Assembly (NCBI GenBank): GCA_949299455.1
Contig: CASGAN010000010.1
Location: 1 to 45,311 of the forward strand
DNA: 45,311 bases
From: an uncultured Oscillospiraceae bacterium
GTDB lineage: Bacteria; Bacillota; Clostridia; Oscillospirales; Ruminococcaceae
Direction of reading: 5' to 3'
Shown here: positions 17,067-25,175 of the stretch, piece by piece
Position numbering within the stretch: position 1 is the first letter of the stretch
Layout: each line of letters starts with the position of its first letter
Translations under genes and position numbers: made by a program
The notes under the pieces: model-generated
Told to the model about the DNA's origin: nothing
What the model saw: the letters and a program-made list of their open reading frames with translations, nothing else
Databases searched by the model: none

Positions 17067-17083
17067 GAAAGGCGGATGTTTTT

Positions 17084-18103
17084 ATGAACTCCCCGATTTT
17101 CGCCGGATATGTCGTTGCTTCCGGTCTGCCTCATATCACCGAAAGCCAGGCAAAACGGCTCACCCATTTGAATGTTGCGTTCGGCATTGTCAAAGACAAG
17201 AAAATCAATGTGGAAGAAATCGAAAAATACTTCCGGTTTCTGCCGAAACTGCGCGCATACAATCCGAACTTGAACATTCTGCTCTCGACCGGCGGCGGCA
17301 ACCAGATCGGCCACGGCGAAGCAACCGCCGACGAAGCATCGTTAAACGCATTTGTCGATTCCACCATGGAAGTCGTCGAGCGCTATGACTTTGACGGTAT
17401 TGACTGCGACTGGGAATTTCCGGGTTACTATGGCAACAAAGAGGAAAAATATCAGTTCACCGCACTGATGACTGCATATCGCAAGGTACTCGACGAGTAT
17501 GCGCAAAAACGCGGCAGAAAATGCTTCCTCACAACGGCGGCAGCAGCAGGTCAGTGGTATCTCGACGACATCGAGATGGACAAAATTCATCCGCTTTTGG
17601 ATTTTGTAAACCTGATGACATACGATCTGCGCGGTTGGAACCAGCCGACCGGTCACCATACAAACCTGTTTGAGCCAAAAGACGCACCGATCAAATTCAG
17701 CACACATGAAGGCGTTTCTCTGCTGCTTGACGCAGGCGTTCCGGCAGAAAAAATCGTCATCGGCGCGGCGTTTTATTCGAGACGCTGGGACGGTGTCAAA
17801 TCGTGTGAAAACCACGGTCTTCACCAGGAAGCTGAAACAATCGGCGATTTCGGCCCGCGCTACACGGAAATTGCGCTCATCTATGAAAAGAGCCCGCAGT
17901 TTGTCAAATACTTCGATGAAACCGCAAAAGCGCCATTTTTGTTTGACGGCTATTCGTTCATCTCGTATGACGATCCGATGTCGCTTTCTTACAAAGCAAA
18001 ATATGTCAAAGAAAACGGCTTGGGCGGCATGATGTACTGGGAACACACCTCCGACGCAACCGGCACGCTGTTTGATGCAATTTACAACGGTTTGTTCTTA
18101 TAA
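17084..18103 (+). CDS. glycoside hydrolase family 18 (chitinase-like), cytoplasmic
   Basis: A 339-residue single-domain GH18 barrel. The catalytic DxxDxDxE motif reads FDGIDCDWEF, with the acid at about E111 and the assisting Asp at about D109. Downstream are the family segments LMTYDLRGW and the C-terminal MMYWEHTSDATG. It should cleave beta-1,4-linked GlcNAc-containing glycans. It has no signal peptide, carbohydrate-binding or cell-wall module, so it may act on imported chito-oligosaccharides or cell-wall fragments rather than polymeric chitin. The ATG follows AAAGGCGG. It ends in a clear terminator and is divergent from the aldo/keto reductase gene. Confidence 0.9.
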   Translation: MNSPIFAGYVVASGLPHITESQAKRLTHLNVAFGIVKDKKINVEEIEKYFRFLPKLRAYNPNLNILLSTGGGNQIGHGEATADEASLNAFVDSTMEVVERYDFDGIDCDWEFPGYYGNKEEKYQFTALMTAYRKVLDEYAQKRGRKCFLTTAAAAGQWYLDDIEMDKIHPLLDFVNLMTYDLRGWNQPTGHHTNLFEPKDAPIKFSTHEGVSLLLDAGVPAEKIVIGAAFYSRRWDGVKSCENHGLHQEAETIGDFGPRYTEIALIYEKSPQFVKYFDETAKAPFLFDGYSFISYDDPMSLSYKAKYVKENGLGGMMYWEHTSDATGTLFDAIYNGLFL

Positions 18104-18127
18104 GGTTGCACCAAAAGAAAAATGTGG

Positions 18128-18133
18128 TATACT
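18128..18133 (+). promoter_or_regulatory. extended -10 promoter element overlapping the GH18 terminator region
   Basis: TGG-TATACT forms an extended -10; the -35 match is poor (TTGCAC, 16-nt spacer). Transcription would begin inside the following hairpin, so the phosphatase mRNA would have its own start right at the upstream terminator. Confidence 0.4.
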
Positions 18134-18134
18134 A

Positions 18135-18166
18135 ATAGATGCAGGAAATCCTGCATCTATTTTTTT
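18135..18166 (+). terminator. terminator of the GH18 gene
   Basis: Perfect 11-bp stem ATAGATGCAGG with its complement, AAAT loop, then a run of Ts, about 30 bases after the stop. Confidence 0.88.
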
Positions 18167-18187
18167 GACTCAACACGGAGGCGTTTT

Positions 18188-18736
18188 ATGCACCTGCTCG
18201 TCACCCGCCACGGGGAAACCACTTGGAATGTGTTAAACAAAATCTGCGGCAGAACGGATGCACCGCTCACGCCGCACGGCATCGAACAAGCACATGCACT
18301 CGCACAGAAACTCTGCGGCACACAGATTGACACGATTATTTCTTCGCCACTTTCTCGTGCAAAGGAAACGGCACAGATCATTCAGTCGGTTTGCGGCGGC
18401 GAACTTTTCGTGGATGAACGGCTGATCGAGCAGGATTATGGCGTATTCGAAGGCGAAGACCGGTTCTCAGAAGCGTTTTTAGCGAACAAACGACAGTTTG
18501 CCTGCCGGTATCCGAGCGGCGAATCGATGATGATGCTTGCACACCGGGTGTATAGTTTGCTCAATGAGTTAAAAACGGACAATCACGACACGGACAATCA
18601 CGACAAAACGGTTCTGCTTGTCTGCCATAATGGTGTCTGCCGTGTGATTCACACCTATTTTCACGACCTCACGAATGAGGAATATGCGCAGTTTTCACTC
18701 GAAAACTGCGGTTTGCTGCGTTATTCTGTAAAATAA
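18188..18736 (+). CDS. histidine phosphatase (phosphoglycerate mutase-like)
   Basis: A 182-residue protein of the branch-2 histidine acid phosphatase/PGM superfamily. The phosphohistidine motif RHGET is at residues 7-11 and the second catalytic His is in VCHNGVCRVI. The small size and WNVLNKICGRTDAPLT opening resemble CobC/YwfE-type phosphatases rather than glycolytic mutases. The substrate is unknown. ATG 18188 has ACGGAGGCG upstream; the open frame extends further 5' only through the terminator. A short segment, DNHDTDNHDK, is a tandem duplication of DNHD. The FemAB-type gene follows 37 bases on, probably in one operon. Confidence 0.85.
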   Translation: MHLLVTRHGETTWNVLNKICGRTDAPLTPHGIEQAHALAQKLCGTQIDTIISSPLSRAKETAQIIQSVCGGELFVDERLIEQDYGVFEGEDRFSEAFLANKRQFACRYPSGESMMMLAHRVYSLLNELKTDNHDTDNHDKTVLLVCHNGVCRVIHTYFHDLTNEEYAQFSLENCGLLRYSVK

Positions 18737-18773
18737 ATTCACCGATCATCCGGTGCAAAGGAGGAGAGCGCGG

Positions 18774-19844
18774 ATGGGAACATCCCGTACATTTTCAAAC
18801 GAAGAAATCGACGCATTTGTCATTGCCAATAAAAAAGGACATTTCATGCAGTCACCCCGCTGGGGAACCGTCAAAAAGGAATGGACAAGCCGCATTTTAG
18901 TCAGCCAGCGTGAAGATGGCTCGATTGCCGGAACACTCCATGTGCTGATCCGCAAAACACCGGTATTCGGCTACTCGCTGATGTATGCACCGCGTGGTCC
19001 GGTCTGCGACATTCACGACGAGAAAACGATCGCCGATTTGATTTCGCAGGCAAAAACGCTCTGCAAAGAAATGCGCTGCTATGAGCTCAAAATGGATCCG
19101 GACGTTCCGATTCAGGACACGAAGTTTTCCGATCTCATGAAAAAGCAAGGCTTCCGCATTGACACATCGATGTCCGGCTTTTCGGCAGCACAGCCGCATT
19201 TCGTGTTCCGCTTAAACATCAAAGACCGAACGGAAGACGATATCATGGCTGGATTTGAAAAACAGACCCGCAAAAACGTGCGCCGTGCTGTCAAATTCGG
19301 CATTACAAGCCGTGTCGGCACGCGCGAGGATATTCCGCTGTTATATGAAATGGTGGAGGAAACCTCCCGCCGTCAGGGATTTGCGCACCGTCCGATCGAA
19401 TATTTCTATCGGCTTTACGACGCATTCGCACCCGAATATGCCCGCTTGTATGTGATGGAATATGAGGGCGAGGTCTGCTGCTGCAGTCTGGTTGTGTGCT
19501 ACGGCAACAAAGTCTGGTCGGTCTATAGCGGCACAAGCGATCACCACCGCGAAAAGAAAGCCACTTTTCTCATGCGTATGGAACAGATTCGCTGGGGACT
19601 CGAACGCGGATGCGAAATCTACGATCTGATGGGTGTGCCCGGCGAAGTTCCCGAGGATCATCCGCTGTACGGACTGTATGCGGTCAAACGCGGATTCGGC
19701 GGCGATCTCACCGAGTTCACCGGTGAAATGGATCTTGTCACAAACCGGTTTATCTACTTCTTGGCAGAGCATGGCGAGCGTACCGTTCGTTCGATCCGCC
19801 GCACAATCAAATCTGCCACACGCACAAAGAAAAAACAGCAATAA
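18774..19844 (+). CDS. FemAB/FemX-type peptidoglycan bridge aminoacyltransferase
   Basis: A 356-residue protein of the FemABX fold (two GNAT-like domains). Typical segments are HFMQSPRWGTVKKEW at the start, RKNVRRAVKFGI near the middle and the C-terminal YDLMGVPGE...LYAVKRGFGG. Family members add amino acids from aminoacyl-tRNA to the lipid II stem peptide. The long coiled-coil arm of staphylococcal FemA is not evident, which is nearer to FemX/MurM. The start is ATG 18774 behind AAAGGAGGAG; the in-frame GTG at 18753 has that site inside its coding region. The Lys/Arg-rich C-terminus could contact membrane or tRNA (inference). Confidence 0.85.
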   Translation: MGTSRTFSNEEIDAFVIANKKGHFMQSPRWGTVKKEWTSRILVSQREDGSIAGTLHVLIRKTPVFGYSLMYAPRGPVCDIHDEKTIADLISQAKTLCKEMRCYELKMDPDVPIQDTKFSDLMKKQGFRIDTSMSGFSAAQPHFVFRLNIKDRTEDDIMAGFEKQTRKNVRRAVKFGITSRVGTREDIPLLYEMVEETSRRQGFAHRPIEYFYRLYDAFAPEYARLYVMEYEGEVCCCSLVVCYGNKVWSVYSGTSDHHREKKATFLMRMEQIRWGLERGCEIYDLMGVPGEVPEDHPLYGLYAVKRGFGGDLTEFTGEMDLVTNRFIYFLAEHGERTVRSIRRTIKSATRTKKKQQ

Positions 19845-19848
19845 TCAA

Positions 19849-19878
19849 AACCGCCGCAGACTGCTGCGGCGGTTTTTC
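19849..19878 (+). terminator. terminator of the FemAB-type gene
   Basis: 11-bp GC-rich stem AACCGCCGCAG with its complement, ACTG loop and TTTTT tail, directly after the stop. Confidence 0.93.
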
Positions 19879-19897
19879 TCAAAAAGGAGGAATCCCC

Positions 19898-20464
19898 TTG
19901 CCCTCATTCAATGCGTTAACACTTGCACATTCATTTTTATCCTCACATGTCAAACCGGGTGATCTATGCATCGATGCCACCGCCGGACGCGGCCGGGATA
20001 CGGTGTTTTTGTGCCGGTTAGTCGGTGACAGCGGTCGTGTGCTCGCATATGATATTCAAAAAGACGCCGTAGACGAAACAGCCGCACTGTTAGAGAAAGA
20101 ACACCTGTCACACATCGGGCAGGTATTTCAAAAAAGTCATGACTGCATGGCAGAAGATGCAAAACCGGGGACGGTTCGCGCGATTGTATTTAATTTCGGG
20201 TGGCTGCCGGGCGGCGACCACAACGTATTCACCCGTGCCCAAACGAGCATCCACGCCATCGAACAGGGAATGAAGCTTCTTACCCCCGACGGTGTGATGA
20301 GCCTTAGCATTTACTACGGAAAAGAAAACGGCACCGACGAACGCGATGCCTTACTCTCCTATCTTTCGTCGATCGACCCGAAAACCGCCACGGTGCTCGT
20401 CGGCAATTTTATAAACCGGAAAAACAACCCCGCGATCCCTGTGTTTATCCTAAAAGGTGTATAA
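19898..20464 (+). CDS. mnmM: tRNA 5-(aminomethyl)-2-thiouridine methyltransferase MnmM (YtqB)
   Basis: A 188-residue class I SAM-dependent methyltransferase. The SAM-binding motif is CIDATAGRGRDTVFL (about 25-39), followed by LAYDIQKDAV. The family-specific FNFGWLPGGDH sits near the catalytic site. YtqB/MnmM proteins complete the mnm5s2U34 wobble modification in Gram-positive tRNAs. The start codon is TTG at 19898 behind a perfect AAAAAGGAGG; the nearby ATG at 19911 is out of frame. It stands between two strong terminators, apparently monocistronic, with its promoter not obvious (possibly read-through from the FemAB unit). Confidence 0.88.
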   Translation: MPSFNALTLAHSFLSSHVKPGDLCIDATAGRGRDTVFLCRLVGDSGRVLAYDIQKDAVDETAALLEKEHLSHIGQVFQKSHDCMAEDAKPGTVRAIVFNFGWLPGGDHNVFTRAQTSIHAIEQGMKLLTPDGVMSLSIYYGKENGTDERDALLSYLSSIDPKTATVLVGNFINRKNNPAIPVFILKGV

Positions 20465-20466
20465 AA

Positions 20467-20502
20467 ACGAAGCGACAGCGTTTTGCTGTCGCTTCGTTTC
20501 TT
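20467..20502. terminator. bidirectional terminator between mnmM and the lipoprotein gene
   Basis: 13-bp stem ACGAAGCGACAGC with its complement, GTTTT loop, A-rich and T-rich flanks. Confidence 0.9.
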
Positions 20503-21074
20503 TATTTCGCTTGTTCGGCGAAGAGTGCATCAATATATTCTCTGCCCCAGATCTCTCTGGCATCGGAAAGAAGATAGGTGTGCGTTTCAGATGCCGCATT
20601 ATTCTCTTCCTGCATCAGTTCCCAGCGCTTATCGTCCGAATAAGTCAATGTAACCGTCACGGTATATGGCGTTTCATCCCGATAAACAGACATCGAAAGC
20701 CCTGTGTATTCAAGCGCATCATCCTGCTTAAACACAAATTTGAGCATCCCATTCACAGGATATCCACTTCCCAATCCTGCCTCTGGTTCTTCTGTATCTT
20801 CTGCTGCATCGGAAAACAACGCTTCAATATATTTGTTTCCCTCTTCAGTTCCGGTCAAGTCAATCCATTGGCGTTTCGAACTGCCATTTGCCTTTTCATC
20901 AATCGTCAATTCATCAGGATGACTGCCTTCATACAATGCAACCGCTTCAATCTGGGAAGAAGAGGTCAAGCCCGCACGCGCTGCAAGACTGTCTTTTTGT
21001 GCCTTGACGCCGCACCCTGAAACAAGCAAGAGGAGCACCATACATGCAAGAAATAAACTGATTGCTTTTTTCAT
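20502..21074 (-). CDS. small secreted lipoprotein with an internally repeated motif
   Basis: A 190-residue protein with a type II signal peptide ending LLVSGC (lipidated Cys at 21). Two copies of a similar segment are visible: LTGTEEGNKYIEALFSDAAE near the middle and LSDAREIWGREYIDALFAEQ at the C-terminus. The protein may therefore consist of two related halves. No enzymatic motif is recognised. ATG 21074 has AAGGAGG upstream; the frame opens eight codons earlier across that site. It is a single-gene unit with a good promoter. A surface or extracellular role is the only supported inference. Confidence 0.8.
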   Translation of the reverse strand: MKKAISLFLACMVLLLLVSGCGVKAQKDSLAARAGLTSSSQIEAVALYEGSHPDELTIDEKANGSSKRQWIDLTGTEEGNKYIEALFSDAAEDTEEPEAGLGSGYPVNGMLKFVFKQDDALEYTGLSMSVYRDETPYTVTVTLTYSDDKRWELMQEENNAASETHTYLLSDAREIWGREYIDALFAEQAK

Positions 21075-21134
21075 ATGACCGCCTCCTTTTTCAATCAATC
21101 ACCTCATGAAAATGATTCCAATTGTTCTAATTTC

Positions 21135-21163
21135 ACTGTAGATCATTGATATCAATTTGTCAA
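21135..21163 (-). promoter_or_regulatory. promoter of the small lipoprotein gene with a palindrome in the spacer
   Basis: Perfect TTGACA, 17-nt spacer, TACAGT. The spacer contains the 12-bp palindrome ATTGATATCAAT (21145-21156), a suitable operator position. Confidence 0.6.
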
Positions 21164-21186
21164 TCAATTTTAGAATTCATTTCACA

Positions 21187-21220
21187 AAAAGCACCGATGC
21201 AATTCTGCATCGATGCTTTT
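21187..21220 (-). terminator. terminator of the aro operon
   Basis: 15-bp stem AAAAGCA(C/T)CGATGCA with one mismatch, ATTC loop, T-run on the minus strand, just after the aroA stop. Confidence 0.88.
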
Positions 21221-21227
21221 AAAAAGA

Positions 21228-22475
21228 CTATTTTATAAATGAAAGATCTTCAAAAAATGCCGGATACGATTTTTTGACACACTCAGCACCGATAATGGTC
21301 ACGGGATATTCTGCCGCATGTGCAAATATCGCAAGGCTCATCGCAATTCGATGATCATTATGTGCATCTACCGTACAAGGCGCGGTCATCGGGCGACGAG
21401 ACGTGATTGTGACACTATCCGCATCTGACGACATTTCGACACCAAGCTTTGAAAGCTCCGCTTCCATTGCGGCAATCCGATCAGACTCTTTTAATCGAAG
21501 CCGCCCTGCATGGAGAAAATGCGTCACACCATCAGCAAAAGAAGCCAGTACCATCAAAATCGGCCCCAAATCAGGACAATCCGCAAGATCCACCACCTGG
21601 CCGGTAAGCGGCGCATGCCGTACACGTACAGACCCAGCCAATCGGTCAACCTGCGCACCGAATTGCTCTAATAATTCGCAGATCACACGGTCTCCCTGCA
21701 GGCTGTCCTGTGAAAGTCCTGTGCATCCCACTTCACCGCACAGCGCACCAAGTACGCCGAAAAACGCCATCTGCGAATAATCGCCCTCGACCGCCATGTC
21801 ACACGGGTTATACTGCTGATTCCCGGGAATCCGAAACGTATAGGTGTCCGTCTGCTCAATGATAATCCCAAATCGGGAGAGTACATCACACGTGATCTGC
21901 ACATAGGAAGCCGATTCAAACGGCGGCGTAATCCGAATGATCGAATCGCCGCTACAAAGCGGAAGTGCAAACAAAAGCCCTGTGATAAACTGGGAGCTCA
22001 CACTGCCGTCAACCGTAATCTCTCCGCTTTTCACTGCACCGCGCACATGCACGCCCGATTCATCCACAAAAAAGGAATGCCCTTGCGACGAAAACAACGC
22101 TTCATATACGGTCTGCGGACGTTCAAGCAATCGTCCGTGGCCGGTCAATGTCACCGCTCCGCCGCAGAGCGAAAATACCGGAATCAAAAACCGAAGCGTC
22201 GAACCGGATTCGATGCAGTCAGCAGTACATTGTTCCCGTTTCGGCACGCCGCCTGTTCCTGTTACAATCAGCGTATCGCCGTCACGTTCGAATGAAGCTC
22301 CCATGGAAGAAAGCGCACCAATCGTCGCCTTCATATCATCGGAATCGCCGATATGCGAAAGACGGCTTTGCCCATCTGCCAATGCGGCACAGATGAGTGC
22401 GCGATGTGCAACGCTTTTTGACGGCGGAATCAAAATTGACCCCGACACCGCTTTCGGGAAAATGGTCTGCTGCAT
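21228..22475 (-). CDS. aroA: 3-phosphoshikimate 1-carboxyvinyltransferase (EPSP synthase)
   Basis: A 415-residue enzyme joining shikimate-3-phosphate and phosphoenolpyruvate to give EPSP, step six of the shikimate pathway. The N-terminal PPSKSVAHRAL motif (substrate Lys/Ser), ESGSTLRFLIP and the C-terminal KESDRIAAME and DAHNDHRIAMS motifs are all present. The start is ATG 22475, one base after the aroF stop codon (TGA-G-ATG), implying translational coupling. The frame extends 16 codons earlier into aroF, which is unlikely to be used. Last gene of the aro operon, ending at a clear terminator. Confidence 0.95.
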   Translation of the reverse strand: MQQTIFPKAVSGSILIPPSKSVAHRALICAALADGQSRLSHIGDSDDMKATIGALSSMGASFERDGDTLIVTGTGGVPKREQCTADCIESGSTLRFLIPVFSLCGGAVTLTGHGRLLERPQTVYEALFSSQGHSFFVDESGVHVRGAVKSGEITVDGSVSSQFITGLLFALPLCSGDSIIRITPPFESASYVQITCDVLSRFGIIIEQTDTYTFRIPGNQQYNPCDMAVEGDYSQMAFFGVLGALCGEVGCTGLSQDSLQGDRVICELLEQFGAQVDRLAGSVRVRHAPLTGQVVDLADCPDLGPILMVLASFADGVTHFLHAGRLRLKESDRIAAMEAELSKLGVEMSSDADSVTITSRRPMTAPCTVDAHNDHRIAMSLAIFAHAAEYPVTIIGAECVKKSYPAFFEDLSFIK

Positions 22476-22476
22476 C

Positions 22477-23493
22477 TCACATACCCCGGCCGACGACTTT
22501 TGCAATCGCACGGCCTTTTTCAATGAGAGTTTTGAATTTATCCGGTTTTAACGACTGTGCACCGTCGCTCCATGCACACTCCGGATTGTTATGCACTTCG
22601 ATGATCAAGCCGTCTGCACCTGCGGCAATCGCTGCAAGCGACATCGATTCCACAAGACGCCAGTCGCCGGTTGCGTGGGACGGGTCAATGATAATCGGCA
22701 AGTGTGTTTTCTGCTTGATAATCGGAATCACGCTCAAGTCAAGCGTATTGCGGGTATATTTTTCAAATGTACGAATACCGCGCTCGCAGAGAATGACATT
22801 CTCATTGCCGCCTGCCATGATGTACTCTGCCGCCATGATCCACTCTTCGATCGTATTGGAAAGACCGCGTTTTAACAGCACCGGTTTTCTGATTGTGCCA
22901 AGTGCTTTGAGCAGGTCAAAGTTCTGCATATTGCGCGCACCGACCTGAATGAGATCGACATTTTCGTCAAACTCCTGCAATTTATCAATGCTCATGAGCT
23001 CCGAAACGATCGGCATATGATAGGTTTCGCGCACCTCAGTCAGCCACTGAACACCGAGTGTTCCCTGTCCCTGGAACGCATACGGCGAGGTGCGCGGTTT
23101 GTATGCGCCGCCACGGAACATTTTGGCGCCTGCCGCGGCAACGCCCTCTGCAATTTGGAACAAGGATTCGCGTGTTTCCACCGAACACGGACCGCCGATG
23201 ACGACGATATCCTCATTGCCGCCGACTTTCACACCCGAAACGTCGATCACGCTGTCTGCCGGATGGAACATCCGGTTTGCCTTTTTATACGGCGCCGCAA
23301 CACGCTGTACATTGTCAACCGCCGGGTTGGCCGCAATAATCTTTTCATCCAAAACAGTCGTATCGCCGACAACGCCGTAGACATTATAGTTCGCACCTTC
23401 AATCACTGTGACATGAAGGCCTTTTTGCTCAATCTGATTGATAATTTTCTGAGCTTCCTCTTTGGAAGCTGTTTTCTTCAATGTGATAATCAT
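22477..23493 (-). CDS. aroF: 3-deoxy-7-phosphoheptulonate synthase (DAHP synthase, type I-beta)
   Basis: A 338-residue enzyme condensing PEP and erythrose 4-phosphate, the entry step of aromatic biosynthesis. An N-terminal ferredoxin-like regulatory domain (about 1-70) precedes the barrel. Barrel motifs are VIGGPCSVE, RGGAYKPRTSPYAFQG, LLKRG, CERGIRTFE and DPSHATGDW. The N-terminal domain is the kind through which feedback by aromatic amino acids or prephenate is exerted in this group; the effector here is unknown. It starts seven bases after the aroQ stop. Although it catalyses the first step, it is the penultimate gene of the operon. Confidence 0.95.
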   Translation of the reverse strand: MIITLKKTASKEEAQKIINQIEQKGLHVTVIEGANYNVYGVVGDTTVLDEKIIAANPAVDNVQRVAAPYKKANRMFHPADSVIDVSGVKVGGNEDIVVIGGPCSVETRESLFQIAEGVAAAGAKMFRGGAYKPRTSPYAFQGQGTLGVQWLTEVRETYHMPIVSELMSIDKLQEFDENVDLIQVGARNMQNFDLLKALGTIRKPVLLKRGLSNTIEEWIMAAEYIMAGGNENVILCERGIRTFEKYTRNTLDLSVIPIIKQKTHLPIIIDPSHATGDWRLVESMSLAAIAAGADGLIIEVHNNPECAWSDGAQSLKPDKFKTLIEKGRAIAKVVGRGM

Positions 23494-23500
23494 AATATAT

Positions 23501-23944
23501 TCACGCTCCGTCTTGTTCGATCAATTTTTTCAAATGCAGAATCGCCAGACGGTAGCCATCGAAACCGTAACCTGCAAATGTTGCACAGCACGCTTCTCTG
23601 ACATACGAAATCTGGCGGAACGATTCCCGTTTTGACACGTCGGACAAGTGAACCTCCACGGTGGGAAGTGCCACTGCCTTGACTGCATCGAGAATCGCAA
23701 CACTGGTGTGGGTATACGCAGCGGGGTTTATCACAATGCCGTCCGCATGCTGGTAGGCACTCTGAATGAGATCAACAAGCTCACCTTCGTGATTTGTCTG
23801 TGCAATCTGCACGTCGATCCCTTCCGCATCACATATACCCTGGATAAAGGCTTCCAGATCACGATATGTCTGCGCACCGTAAATTTGCGGTTCCCGAATC
23901 CCAAGCATGTTAAGATTCGGCCCGTTTAGTACAAGCAGTTTCAT
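23501..23944 (-). CDS. aroQ: type II 3-dehydroquinate dehydratase
   Basis: A 147-residue dodecameric-type dehydratase for step three of the shikimate pathway. Family motifs are LNGPNLNMLG with the catalytic Tyr in QIYG, QTNHEGELVD, INPAAYTHTS and EVHLSDV. Its length is normal for type II enzymes. ATG 23944 follows GAGGAG and lies inside the 3' end of the aroE-aroK gene (35-base overlap), so the two are translationally coupled. Confidence 0.95.
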   Translation of the reverse strand: MKLLVLNGPNLNMLGIREPQIYGAQTYRDLEAFIQGICDAEGIDVQIAQTNHEGELVDLIQSAYQHADGIVINPAAYTHTSVAILDAVKAVALPTVEVHLSDVSKRESFRQISYVREACCATFAGYGFDGYRLAILHLKKLIEQDGA

Positions 23945-25175
23945 AAAATTTCTCCTCGATTTTCTTGCAGACTGCGGACAAGTCTGCGTCATTTGTTACC
24001 GAAAACGTGCAGCACGATCGGTAAACCGGCATCCGCGCGTCATACAGCGCCGACACCTCCGCCATATTTTTGGTAAGCGGACGCCCTTCACCTACCGAGA
24101 GCAGAGAAAGCGGCCGGTCAATCAAACAAATCTCACCGTTTTGCAAAAGTGCACGTACATTCGCCTGTGAGAGCACGGTTCCGCCGCCGCAGGAAATCAA
24201 GCAGCCGGTTTCCTTTGCCCATTCGCGCACGACTTCTGCTTCGATTTTGCGGAATCCCGCTTCCCCAACTTCGTCAAAAATTTCGGGAATCGATTTGTTC
24301 TCCCGTTTGACAATCTCATCATCCAAATCAACAAACCGGCGGTTCATCATTTCCGCGAGCCGTTTTCCGATGGTGGTTTTTCCGCTCATCGGCATGCCGC
24401 ACAGCACAAGATTTTTCTTTTCTTTGATGACTTTATCATACACCGCGTCAATTTGTTCTTCGGGAAGCGTTTTTGACAGAAAATAGTCTGCTGCATATTT
24501 TGCCTGTGCAACCAGCATCAATAATCCGCCGATTGCAGGGATCCCGCGCGACTGTGCATCGAGCACAAGATTTGTCTTGATAGGATTATACACCACATCG
24601 ATCACAGTTTGCAACTGTTTAAAGTGAGAAAGCGGAAAATTTTCTTCGGCATTATTCGGATACATGCCTGCCGGCGAAGCATTGACGATGATCTGAATCT
24701 GCGAAAGCGACTGCGCTTGCTCATACGAAACGGTTCCCGGTTTATTGGAACGGCTTGCCACCGTAATGGAAGCGGCGCCCAGCGACTGCATCACAGCCGA
24801 TGCCGTTTTGCATGTTCCGCCGCTGCCCAAAATGAGCACATGCGCACCCTGAACGCTTGCACCTACGGCGCGGATAAGCGCCATCATCCCGGCAAAATCG
24901 GTGTTGTGTCCAATCAGCCGGCCATTTTCATTGACAATCGTATTGACCGCACCGATTGCCGCCGCGTGCTCATCCAGTTCGTCGCAATAGGGGATCACTG
25001 TTTCTTTATAAGGAATCGTCACGTTTACCGCACGAAATTTCTTTTCTGTTAAAAAGCGGTCAAGCTCCTTTAGCTCCATCGGCAGAAGTTCATACGAATA
25101 GCCGCCGAGCTGCTCATGAATCGGTTTTGAAAAGCTGTGTGAAAGCGTTTTTCCGATTAGTCCGTATTCTGCCAT
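23910..25175 (-). CDS. aroE: bifunctional shikimate dehydrogenase-shikimate kinase (AroE-AroK fusion)
   Basis: A 421-residue fusion of two consecutive pathway enzymes. AroE (about 1-250): substrate serines in SHSFSK, catalytic Lys57 (VTIPYKE) and Asp93 (HNTDF), glycine-rich NADP loop GSGGTCKT (117-124). AroK (about 253-421): P-loop GMPMSGKTT (260-268), Asp283/Asp285 in VDLDDE, substrate Arg in FRKIE, CGGGT (329-333), lid Arg in EGRPLT. Both active sites look complete and there is almost no linker (KEKKN). ATG 25175 has AAGGAGG upstream and overlaps the aroC end. Fusion in one continuous frame argues against a sequencing error. Confidence 0.95.
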   Translation of the reverse strand: MAEYGLIGKTLSHSFSKPIHEQLGGYSYELLPMELKELDRFLTEKKFRAVNVTIPYKETVIPYCDELDEHAAAIGAVNTIVNENGRLIGHNTDFAGMMALIRAVGASVQGAHVLILGSGGTCKTASAVMQSLGAASITVASRSNKPGTVSYEQAQSLSQIQIIVNASPAGMYPNNAEENFPLSHFKQLQTVIDVVYNPIKTNLVLDAQSRGIPAIGGLLMLVAQAKYAADYFLSKTLPEEQIDAVYDKVIKEKKNLVLCGMPMSGKTTIGKRLAEMMNRRFVDLDDEIVKRENKSIPEIFDEVGEAGFRKIEAEVVREWAKETGCLISCGGGTVLSQANVRALLQNGEICLIDRPLSLLSVGEGRPLTKNMAEVSALYDARMPVYRSCCTFSVTNDADLSAVCKKIEEKFYETACTKRAES

